A stretch of DNA of 5,751 nucleotides from Chloroflexota bacterium (GTDB lineage: Bacteria > Chloroflexota > Limnocylindria > Limnocylindrales > CSP1-4). Every line of letters starts with the position of its first letter. Within the stretch, counting starts at the first letter, position 1. This document shows positions 1 to 5,531 of this stretch, one piece after another. The position numbers and the translations under genes are program-made. The DNA lies in NCBI GenBank assembly GCA_017860675.1, contig JAGDMV010000123.1, forward strand, positions 1 through 5,751. The letters run 5' to 3'. The notes under the pieces are model-generated. The model saw only the letters and a program-made list of their open reading frames with translations, ran no database searches and was not told the DNA's origin.

Positions 1-11
1 GTCCTCGCCCC

Positions 12-2234
12 TCAGGTCACCTTCAGACGCTGCCCGCCCCAGTACATGAACAGCACGCCAACCATGGAGATCAGGTGGTAGAGGCCGTTCTGATCAAGCG
101 GCGTGAGCACGTCGACGTCGAGCGCCTGGACGGCCGAGGCGGTCAGCAGCACGAGGATGCCCGCCACCATCTGCCATGAGCCGGTGCCGTTCCGCAGCCC
201 GAGGACGCTCATCAGCAGCAGGAAGAGCATCACCGGGACGTAGTTGACGATGACGAGGCGGAAGTCGTCGACGAGCAGGACTCCGAGGGCATACGCGGCC
301 AGCTGGACCGCCGCCAGGACGAGCACAGGCTGCTGCCAGCGCGGTGCCAGGAACTGCCGGGCGGTGGCGAGCAGCATGCAGAACGTCGCCACCCCGACGA
401 CGATCCAGTTGGGTCGCTGGACGAGGTACCGCGGCATGCCGGCCGGCTCGACGAAGCCATGGTCGATGCCACCGATCAGGGCGCTGCACGCCAGCGCGAA
501 CATGGCCCCGGCCCAGAACCAGGCGGCCGAGAAGCGGGCCTTCGGAGTCCTCACCATCAGGCCGGCCAGGAAGAAGAGCTCGCCAGCCAGGACGAAGTTG
601 GTGATCGACGTGATCGCCAGCGTTCCCAGCGGGGCGCCGATCGCTCCCCTGGCCGGCGAGGAGCTGGCCGGCTCCGGGGGCGACTGCGTTCGGGCCGATC
701 GCCGCGAATCCCCGCTCGTCTCCGATCCCCCATGGTCCTGCCGGCCGCTCTCCGCGCCTGCGGGGGGGCCGGTCCCGCCGAGGAAGCGGACCAGGTCTTC
801 GCGGAAGCGCGGCCCCCTCGCCGGGTGGCCCATCCCCTCGTACAGGATGAGCCGGGCGCCAGGGATCCCGGCCGCCGTCTCGCGGAACAGGTCGGGGCCA
901 TAGCCGGGGTCCTCCGCCCCGGCGATGACGAGCGTCGGCGCCGAGATCCGCTGCAGGCCGGCCCGGCAGTCGAAGGCGTCCTCGGCCTCGATGACGCTCA
1001 CGAAGTCCGTCGGGTCCGCCGGGTGGCCGGACGCCAGAACCCGGGCGGTGAGCGGGACGACGAGCGGGAACAGGGCCCGAGCCGGGCCCCGGGCGGGACG
1101 CACCCACCCGGCCATCAGGCGCCCGACTCCGCGCCAGTCCCCTCGGCGGGCGAGGTCGGCGGCGAGACGCTGCAGGCGCCGCCCTTCGGGGCCGAGCGTG
1201 TACGCCGCGGAGTGGACGACGAGCCGCCGCACGACGTCGGGGTGGTCGATCGCCACCTGGAGCGCGATCGAGCCGCCGGTGGACGTCCCGACGAGGTCGA
1301 CGGGTCCGTCGAACGTGGCGCGGATCATCGCCGCCGTGTCCGCGGCGATGCCGGCCATCGTGCTCGCGACCGGTGGCCCGGCGCGCCGGTTGACGAGCGT
1401 GATCGTGCACTCCGCCTCGAGCGGGTGGTAAGCGCCGAGCATGGTGCGGGCGAGGCGGCCCATCGGGCGGTTGTCGAGCGTCAGCCCCTGCAGGACGACG
1501 ACCTGCCGCGGGCCCGTCCCGATGCGGTCGAAGGCGTGGCCGGTGGGCAGGTAGCCGGACGTGGACCGTCCGGGTCGGGCGGCCGGCGCCGGGCGCGGGG
1601 CCCCCGGAGCAGCCCGGGCCATGCCGATCAGGGTGAACCCGTCGGCAACCCTAGCCTCGTGGAGGACCTCGAACCCGTGGCGCCGGTAGAGCCGCTCGGG
1701 GGACGGCTTCGCCGGGTCGTCCCAGCGGATCGTCTCGAGGTACCCGGCCAGACCGGCCTCGTCGCACTGCCGTGCGAACTCGGCGAGCAGGCGGCCGCCG
1801 ACCCCGGTCCCCCAGCAGTCCCTGGCGACGCCGATCATCTGCAGGTGACGGTGTGGCGTCCGCGGGTGCATCCGCATGATCGCCAGCCCCCACCGGGCGA
1901 GCCGCGGCAGGCGAGACCCCGCGATCCGGAGGAAGGTGCGGGCCTTGAGGCCGCTCACCGCGAGGCAGGCCGGGCGATCGGCACAGGTGAGGACGCCGAC
2001 GATCCGCGATCCGACCTCGGCCACGAGCACCGTGAGCTGCTCCGCCGGCGTGGACAGGGACGCCTGCATGAAGCGGCGGGTGCTCTCGGTCGCCCCGGCG
2101 CCCGTGCCGGCGAAGGCCCGCGTGGCAGGGAAGTCCATGAACGCGTCGGCAAGGACCGCTGCCGCGGCCGCGCGCTCGCCCGGCCGGATGGCCCGGACGA
2201 CGTCGTCCCGATCGAGCACCGGAAAGTGCGTCAT
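12..2234 (-). CDS. Three-domain fusion: GNAT acetyltransferase / alpha-beta hydrolase / 7-TM membrane domain
   Basis: A 740-residue protein. Residues 1-205 are a GNAT domain (acetyl-CoA-dependent N-acyltransfer) with motif A near 134-150 (IGVARDCWGTGVGGRLL; W141 where Q/R is usual) and the late LYRRHGF at 182-188. Residues 228-487 are an alpha/beta hydrolase: nucleophile S318 in GTSTG, probable acid D442 (AGAEDPGYG), His H470 (GMGHPARG). Residues 536-737 hold seven hydrophobic segments (about 536-561, 570-594, 609-629, 636-655, 659-680, 686-707, 716-737) with D591-H592 and H720 near membrane ends, recalling DUF6962-like 7-TM proteins (from memory). Linkers at 206-227 (Ala/Pro-rich) and 488-535 (hydrophilic, Ser/Pro/Arg-rich) look like genuine tethers. 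The ATG overlaps the upstream stop as ATGA, with AGGGAG 4 nt before it. Inside the second linker there is no ATG, GTG or TTG in frame, so the membrane part has no obvious start of its own. Substrates are unknown. The domain calls are firm; the fusion's role is not. Confidence 0.85.
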   Translation of the reverse strand: MTHFPVLDRDDVVRAIRPGERAAAAAVLADAFMDFPATRAFAGTGAGATESTRRFMQASLSTPAEQLTVLVAEVGSRIVGVLTCADRPACLAVSGLKARTFLRIAGSRLPRLARWGLAIMRMHPRTPHRHLQMIGVARDCWGTGVGGRLLAEFARQCDEAGLAGYLETIRWDDPAKPSPERLYRRHGFEVLHEARVADGFTLIGMARAAPGAPRPAPAARPGRSTSGYLPTGHAFDRIGTGPRQVVVLQGLTLDNRPMGRLARTMLGAYHPLEAECTITLVNRRAGPPVASTMAGIAADTAAMIRATFDGPVDLVGTSTGGSIALQVAIDHPDVVRRLVVHSAAYTLGPEGRRLQRLAADLARRGDWRGVGRLMAGWVRPARGPARALFPLVVPLTARVLASGHPADPTDFVSVIEAEDAFDCRAGLQRISAPTLVIAGAEDPGYGPDLFRETAAGIPGARLILYEGMGHPARGPRFREDLVRFLGGTGPPAGAESGRQDHGGSETSGDSRRSARTQSPPEPASSSPARGAIGAPLGTLAITSITNFVLAGELFFLAGLMVRTPKARFSAAWFWAGAMFALACSALIGGIDHGFVEPAGMPRYLVQRPNWIVVGVATFCMLLATARQFLAPRWQQPVLVLAAVQLAAYALGVLLVDDFRLVIVNYVPVMLFLLLMSVLGLRNGTGSWQMVAGILVLLTASAVQALDVDVLTPLDQNGLYHLISMVGVLFMYWGGQRLKVT

Positions 2235-2800
2235 CTCTCTCCCTGCTCGATCGTCCGGATCACTCGTGCCGGGTTCCCCGCCACGACGGTGTCAGCGGGA
2301 ACGTCCCGGGTGACGACGGCCCCCGCCCCGACGACGGCGTTGCGACCCACCCGTACCCCGGGCAGGAGGATGGCGGCGCCTCCCACCCAGACGCAGTCCT
2401 CGATCACGATGGGCTTTGCCACCTCCCAGCCCTGGATCCGGGAGGCCGCCTGGAGATGGTGGGCAGCGGTGTAGACCTGGACGGCCGGCCCGATCATGAC
2501 GTGGTTCCCGATCCGCACCTCGGCGCCGTCCAGGATCGTGCACAGCACGTTCAGGAAGACATGGTCGCCGAGGTGGATGTTCCCGCCGTAGGCGCAGTAG
2601 AAAGGCGGCTCGATGATCGAGCCCTCGCCGAGGTGTCCCAGCAGCCGCCGGAGGACCGCCTCGCGCTCGGGTCCGGCTTCGGCCAGGTTGTACTGCCGCA
2701 GCAGCGCCCTGGTCTGCACGCGCTCGGCCTCCAGGCCGGGGTCGAGGCAGTTGTAGGTCTCGCCGTCCAGCATCTTCTCTCGCTCGGTTCTCAAGGGCAT
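2231..2800 (-). CDS. Sugar O-acetyltransferase, maltose/galactoside acetyltransferase type (LbH hexapeptide repeat)
   Basis: A 189-residue cytosolic enzyme of the LacA/Maa/NodL group, which moves acetyl from acetyl-CoA to a sugar hydroxyl and normally forms trimers. The N-terminal helical cap (about 3-55, starting REKMLDGETYN) is typical. The left-handed beta-helix runs from about 60 to 185 through hexapeptide turns such as IHLGDHVFLN, VRIGNHVMIG, IVIEDCVWVGG and VRVGRNAVVGAG. Probable catalytic residues by family comparison are N84 (VFLN) and H114 (TAAHH). The ending VVAGNPARVIR is a family signature, and the length matches the family. I chose the ATG at 2800 because it begins the family's usual N-terminus and has GAGGAG 7 nt upstream; an in-frame GTG at 2899 would add 33 residues with no family similarity. 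It is the first gene of an operon, overlapping the next start by ATGA. The exact sugar acceptor cannot be read from the sequence. Confidence 0.92.
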   Translation of the reverse strand: MPLRTEREKMLDGETYNCLDPGLEAERVQTRALLRQYNLAEAGPEREAVLRRLLGHLGEGSIIEPPFYCAYGGNIHLGDHVFLNVLCTILDGAEVRIGNHVMIGPAVQVYTAAHHLQAASRIQGWEVAKPIVIEDCVWVGGAAILLPGVRVGRNAVVGAGAVVTRDVPADTVVAGNPARVIRTIEQGER

Positions 2801-2807
2801 CGTCCGA

Positions 2808-2813
2808 CTCCTC
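2808..2813 (-). promoter_or_regulatory. Ribosome binding site of the sugar O-acetyltransferase gene
   Basis: GAGGAG lies 7 nt before the ATG at 2800 and decides the start over the upstream in-frame GTG. It sits partly inside a small hairpin on the transcript, GACTC-GAG-GAGTC (2806-2818), where the loop and half of the 3' arm form the Shine-Dalgarno sequence. Confidence 0.7.
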
Positions 2814-2977
2814 GAGTCTCCGCCCGCGCCGGGTCCTTCCTTCGCAGATTGTCGCCTCGTCCATGGCTCCGTGGAAGCCAGGAAAGGGGCGAGACGCACC
2901 GGCCCAAGCGCCCGAAGCCGGCCATTTCACGACCGACGCCTCTAGCCAGCGGTGGTAGGCCGGCCCATCCTGCGGGT

Positions 2978-2991
2978 GGCGGACGTCCGCC
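2978..2991. promoter_or_regulatory. Perfect 14-bp palindrome, candidate operator
   Basis: GGCGGACGTCCGCC is a perfect inverted repeat with no spacer, between divergent genes. It ends 23 bp before the GTG start of the CPLC-repeat gene and about 10 bp before its ribosome binding site. The position suits a repressor site or a short 5' UTR hairpin. No regulator gene lies in the window. In 70% GC DNA such a palindrome can arise by chance, so the call is tentative. Confidence 0.3.
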
Positions 2992-3001
2992 CATCGTCGA
3001 G

Positions 3002-3008
3002 AAGGGAG
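3002..3008 (+). promoter_or_regulatory. Ribosome binding site of the CPLC-repeat gene
   Basis: AAGGGAG stands 6 nt before the GTG at 3015. No comparable site precedes the earlier in-frame GTG at 2952, so 3015 is preferred as the start. Confidence 0.65.
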
Positions 3009-3014
3009 CACGCC

Positions 3015-3356
3015 GTGGAACTCGGACGACACCCCGTTCAGCCCACTGCCCCGGCAGCTGCCCGAACCGCCCAGCAGCACCTCATCGACGCGGCGATCCA
3101 CGAGCGGCAGGTGTGTGGCGACCAGTGCCCGCTCTGCCGCGCGGTGGACCAGTACCAGTCGGCGGCGGACATGCCGGCCGTCATCGCGGCCGAGGAGCAC
3201 ATCGTCGATGCGGCCGTCGAGAAGAAGTGGCTGCACCGCCAGACCGAGCCGGGACACTGGTGCCCGCTCTGCCTGGCTGTCGACGCGTACTCGGATGCGA
3301 TGGCCCGGCTGAGCGAGGACAGCAGCGGCATCGCCCTGGGCGCACGCAGCACCTAG
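3015..3356 (+). CDS. Small protein with two CPLC repeats, possible metal-binding protein of unknown function
   Basis: A 113-residue soluble protein I do not recognise. It is an internal duplication: residues 21-50 (HLIDAA...CGDQCPLCRAVDQY) and 61-95 (HIVDAA...GHWCPLCLAVDAY) share at least 13 identical positions of about 30. The second copy carries a five-residue insertion before its CPLC. Each copy has one CxxC pair (C38/C41 and C83/C86) preceded by a conserved His (H22, H62); C34 is extra. Two CxxC pairs could together bind one zinc, as in zinc-ribbon or treble-clef proteins, or each could act as a redox or metal site; this is inference. There is no signal peptide or membrane segment. The GTG start is chosen for the AAGGGAG 6 nt upstream. 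The gene stands alone on the plus strand, divergent from the sugar acetyltransferase operon and convergent with the GNAT gene. That the reading frame is real is well supported by the repeat; function is open. Confidence 0.75.
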   Translation: MELGRHPVQPTAPAAARTAQQHLIDAAIHERQVCGDQCPLCRAVDQYQSAADMPAVIAAEEHIVDAAVEKKWLHRQTEPGHWCPLCLAVDAYSDAMARLSEDSSGIALGARST

Positions 3357-3412
3357 CCCGAGCCGACCGGAGCTGGTCGCGCCACCGGCGGACGCGCGGG
3401 GTCCGGCTTCCA

Positions 3413-3444
3413 CGCCGCCCGACGCGTCCGGGCAGCGGGCGGCG
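3413..3444. terminator. GC-rich hairpin between convergent genes, probable bidirectional terminator
   Basis: A 9-bp perfect stem (3413-3421 CGCCGCCCG with 3436-3444 CGGGCGGCG) and a 14-nt loop lie in the 104-bp gap between the ends of the CPLC-repeat gene and the GNAT gene. With a two-base bulge, CAC/GTG pairs may extend it. Neither side has a T-tract, so it is not a classical intrinsic terminator, but its place between two gene ends fits transcription termination in high-GC genomes. Confidence 0.5.
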
Positions 3445-3460
3445 CGTGTCAAGGGCCGGG

Positions 3461-4093
3461 TCAGCGCGGCTCTCGGCCACCAACCGGGTCGCGACGCATG
3501 AACCAGATGTGCGGCCCGCCGTCGGGCGCGTCGGCGTCGACCGTGACGCGGAAGCCGAAGTGCTCGTACAGCGGCACGTTGCCGCCGACCGCTGTCTCCA
3601 GGACGAGCGGCAGCCGGTCCGCCTCGGCGCAGGCAGTGGCGAAGCGCAGCATGGCCCCGCCGATGCCGAGTCCCTGCGCCGCCGGCTCGACCGCGAGCTG
3701 GTCGAGCAGCCAGCGCGGCTCGGGCGGGAGAGTGGCATCGACCCAGGTCCAGAGCTGCTCGTAGCGGGCCCCGCCGTCCGCCGTCAGCGCGGCAATGCCG
3801 GGCGCGGCAGCCTCCCCGAGATCGCGTTCGCGCGGTGTGCTGCCCGGCGGCAGCAGGCTCATGACGCCGAGGCCGTCGCCGCCGACGTGGATCCAGCCCT
3901 CGGCCGCGAACGCGCGATCGACGATCTCGAACATGGCCTGGATGCGGCCCGGCCGGTCCTCGACCGGGCCGAGCGGCCAGCAGACCATCGGGTCGGTCGC
4001 GAACGCCCGTGCCAGGACGCCGGCCAGCTGCGGTACCTCTGACGGGGCGGCGCGTCGAACCGAAACCCGCCCGGCGGCGGGACGAACGCTCAT
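3461..4093 (-). CDS. GNAT-family N-acetyltransferase
   Basis: A 210-residue single-domain GNAT, predicted to transfer acetyl from acetyl-CoA to an amine in the cytosol. The N-terminal helix LAGVLARAFATDPMVCWPL (23-41) has the AF-xx-DP pattern of puromycin-acetyltransferase-like GNATs. Motif A is at 133-150 (LAVEPAAQGLGIGGAMLR; acetyl-CoA loop Q140-G-L-G-I-G145), and the late motif NVPLYEHFGFRV (172-183) has Y176 and the family's usual GF. The length is normal for the subgroup. The ATG overlaps the stop of the upstream small gene as ATGA; no good Shine-Dalgarno is visible (only GAGCCGGG), so translation is probably coupled. The N-terminal half resembles that of the GNAT domain of the fusion protein at 12-2234, suggesting the same broad subgroup. 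Substrate unknown: it could be a small-molecule or antibiotic acetyltransferase or a protein one. Confidence 0.9.
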   Translation of the reverse strand: MSVRPAAGRVSVRRAAPSEVPQLAGVLARAFATDPMVCWPLGPVEDRPGRIQAMFEIVDRAFAAEGWIHVGGDGLGVMSLLPPGSTPRERDLGEAAAPGIAALTADGGARYEQLWTWVDATLPPEPRWLLDQLAVEPAAQGLGIGGAMLRFATACAEADRLPLVLETAVGGNVPLYEHFGFRVTVDADAPDGGPHIWFMRRDPVGGREPR

Positions 4094-4431
4094 CCCGGCT
4101 CGTCCGGACCCTGGATCGAGGCGCCGTCCGGCCGGGAGGCGCGTCGTGATCGCAGCGGCCGGCCGTCGGGATCCCGTCCCCAGGTGGCCGCGAGCTCGGC
4201 CACGACGGCCGCGGCCACCTCCTCGGCCGAACCGGGCCGCTCGGCTTCGGCCGACCACTCGAACCCGGCCAAGTAGTCGTCGCTGCCGGCGAGACCCTCG
4301 CGCATGGTGACCCGGCTGACCTCGTGCATGAACCAGCGCGGCATCCGGCAGTCGACCCGCGCGCCGGCCTCGTCGGTGACGCGGACCTGGGTCGGGATGT
4401 CGCGCCAGGACAGGATGCGGTAGCGGGCCAC
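4090..4431 (-). CDS. Small 'virulence factor' family protein (PF13769-like)
   Basis: A 113-residue soluble protein. Residues 3-85 match my memory of the PF13769 'Virulence_fact' family: it opens RYRILSWRDIPTQVRV, continues MPRWFMHEVSRVTMREGL, then GSDDYLAGFEW, then RPGSAEEVAAAVVAELAATWG. The biochemical role of that family is not established despite its name. The last 28 residues are a polar, Arg/Pro-rich tail. The GTG start at 4431 is chosen because GGAG lies 7 nt upstream and the family's N-terminus begins there. The frame stays open up to 4716, but that extension is Arg/Pro-rich and carries no family similarity. The stop overlaps the ATG of the GNAT gene (ATGA), so the two form an operon. 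Family assignment is from recalled patterns, not a search. Confidence 0.72.
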   Translation of the reverse strand: MARYRILSWRDIPTQVRVTDEAGARVDCRMPRWFMHEVSRVTMREGLAGSDDYLAGFEWSAEAERPGSAEEVAAAVVAELAATWGRDPDGRPLRSRRASRPDGASIQGPDEPG

Positions 4432-4438
4432 GCTCGAT

Positions 4439-4442
4439 CTCC
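4439..4442 (-). promoter_or_regulatory. Ribosome binding site deciding the GTG start at 4431
   Basis: GGAG on the minus strand, 7 nt before the GTG. It supports the short 113-residue form over any start further upstream. Confidence 0.55.
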
Positions 4443-4490
4443 GCTGGTGCGTGCGCCAGGCTGCCGTCGACCGGGCACGGCAAGCCGCCT

Positions 4491-4529
4491 CGATGCCCGG
4501 CATCGGCAGATGGATCATGCCATCTGGCG
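4491..4529. promoter_or_regulatory. Two adjoining dyads in a divergent intergenic region, candidate operator cluster
   Basis: CGATGCC-C-GGCATCG (4491-4505) is a perfect dyad with 7-bp arms and a one-base centre. It touches a second dyad, CAGATGG (4507-4513) and CCATCTG (4520-4526) with a 6-base spacer, whose arms continue past one mismatch as CG/CG (4504-4505 with 4528-4529). They lie 60-98 bp before the GTG at 4431 and about 170 bp before the ATG at 4700, where regulators of divergent genes commonly bind. The second dyad is less GC-rich than its surroundings. No regulator gene is in the window; the role is inferred. Confidence 0.4.
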
Positions 4530-4634
4530 CGCGCCGTGTTGCGGCCGGCGGCGGGTCGGCAGTCCCTCGGCTGGCACGCACGACCGCGGCCGGCTGTGGG
4601 CGGGACGGCCCCGCCGGGGCCATCTCCGGGCCTG

Positions 4635-4640
4635 TATGCT
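4635..4640 (+). promoter_or_regulatory. Weak -10-like hexamer upstream of the DUF554 gene
   Basis: TATGCT fits the TAnnnT pattern of high-GC bacterial -10 elements and lies 59 bp before the ATG at 4700. No matching -35 is visible; the region that would hold it is a GC inverted repeat, GGCCCC-GCC-GGGGCC (4607-4621). Treat as a guess. Confidence 0.2.
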
Positions 4641-4699
4641 CGGCTCCCGCCCGCCCGCTCGCGGGCTGCCGGCGAGGAATCCCGGAGGTGCGCGCTCGC

Positions 4700-5443
4700 A
4701 TGATCGGGCTGGGCACGATCTACAACGTCGTGGCCATCCTCGTTGGCTCCGCCCTCGGGGTCTGGTTCGGGCACCGCCTGCCTGAGCGCACCGGGCGGAC
4801 GGTGACCGACGCCCTCGGCCTGGTCGTGCTCGTCATCGGCGGCCTCAACGTCATGGCGCTCCAGGACCCGGCCTACGTGGCCGCTGTCGGCGAGGGCCTC
4901 ACGCTCCTGGTCGTCCTCGGCGCGCTGGTCTTCGGCGGCATCGCCGGCTCGCTGCTGCGCATCGAGGAGCGGCTCGAGGGCGTGGGCGGCTGGCTCCAGG
5001 CCCGGTTCGTCCGGGACGATGCGTCGCCATCGCGGGCGCGGTTCGTCGAGGGCTTCGTCGACGCCTCGCTGGTCTTCTGCATCGGGCCGCTGGCAATCCT
5101 CGGCTCGCTGAGCGACGGGCTGGGCCGTGGGATCGAGCAGCTCGTCCTCAAGGGCACCATCGACGGGTTCGCCTCGCTGGCCTTCGCCGCCTCGCTCGGC
5201 TGGGGGGTGGCGGCGTCCGCGATCCCGGTCGGGCTGTACCAGGGTTCGCTGACGATCATCGCCGCGCTGCTCGGGTCGCTCATGCCAGCCGAGGCCGTGG
5301 CCGCCATCACGGCCACGGGCGGGGTGCTCCTCCTCGGCGTCGGTCTGCGGCTGCTGCAGGTCCGGCCCGTGCCGGTGGGCGACATGCTGCCGGCCCTCGC
5401 CATCGCGCCGCTGCTGATGGCACTGGTGGCCGCCGTCCGCTGA
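4700..5443 (+). CDS. DUF554-family integral membrane protein (YdfK/YqgA-like)
   Basis: A 247-residue inner-membrane protein of the DUF554 family, whose function is not established; a transport role has been suggested. Family hallmarks are visible: MIGLGTIYNV at the N-terminus, the ALGLVVLVIGGLN segment (38-50), FCIGPLAILGSLSDG (126-140), KGTIDGFASLAFA (151-163) and the C-terminal GGVLLLGVGLRLL (207-219). About seven or eight hydrophobic segments can be marked (roughly 2-23, 37-54, 66-87, 119-138, 155-178, 181-196, 200-219, 226-246). The cytosolic-looking loop at 88-117 is rich in charge. Length is normal for the family. The ATG at 4700 is chosen for the family's N-terminus; GGAGG lies 11 nt upstream. 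A GTG at 4688, preceded by GAGGAA at 8 nt, would add only four residues (VRAR). The gene stands alone on the plus strand, divergent from the PF13769-GNAT pair. Confidence 0.9.
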   Translation: MIGLGTIYNVVAILVGSALGVWFGHRLPERTGRTVTDALGLVVLVIGGLNVMALQDPAYVAAVGEGLTLLVVLGALVFGGIAGSLLRIEERLEGVGGWLQARFVRDDASPSRARFVEGFVDASLVFCIGPLAILGSLSDGLGRGIEQLVLKGTIDGFASLAFAASLGWGVAASAIPVGLYQGSLTIIAALLGSLMPAEAVAAITATGGVLLLGVGLRLLQVRPVPVGDMLPALAIAPLLMALVAAVR

Positions 5444-5468
5444 CGGGCGCCGCGAGCGCGGGCGCCCG
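5444..5468. terminator. GC hairpin directly after the DUF554 stop, possible terminator
   Basis: An 8-bp perfect stem, CGGGCGCC (5444-5451) with GGCGCCCG (5461-5468), and a 9-nt loop begin on the first base after the stop codon, in the gap between convergent genes. No T-tract follows, so termination is inferred from stem strength and position. Confidence 0.45.
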
Positions 5469-5531
5469 GATCGGGCACGAGCGCGTGGCGGTCCGGCCGT
5501 GCGGGTCGTGAACGCGGTCGGGCTGGATCGG

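Noticed and set aside
1620..1622. Internal ATG (residue 205 of the fusion) at the GNAT/hydrolase boundary as a separate hydrolase start.
   Set aside because: No Shine-Dalgarno-like sequence precedes it, and the frame is continuous with the GNAT domain.
459..2474. A 671-codon open plus-strand frame opposite the fusion gene.
   Set aside because: It is antisense to a protein with clear GNAT and hydrolase motifs, and its own translation is a charged low-complexity sequence without recognisable domains.
2801..2899. GTG-initiated 33-residue N-terminal extension of the sugar acetyltransferase.
   Set aside because: The extension has no family similarity, and a good ribosome site directs initiation to the ATG at 2800.
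2292..4478. A 728-codon open minus-strand frame across three genes and two intergenic regions.
   Set aside because: Its composition is Arg/Gly/Ala-rich with no domain pattern, and it is out of frame with the recognised acetyltransferases.
4432..4716. N-terminal extension of the PF13769-like protein, or a separate small gene in the divergent gap.
   Set aside because: The sequence is Arg/Pro-rich without family similarity, and the GGAG-GTG pair at 4431 gives the expected N-terminus.
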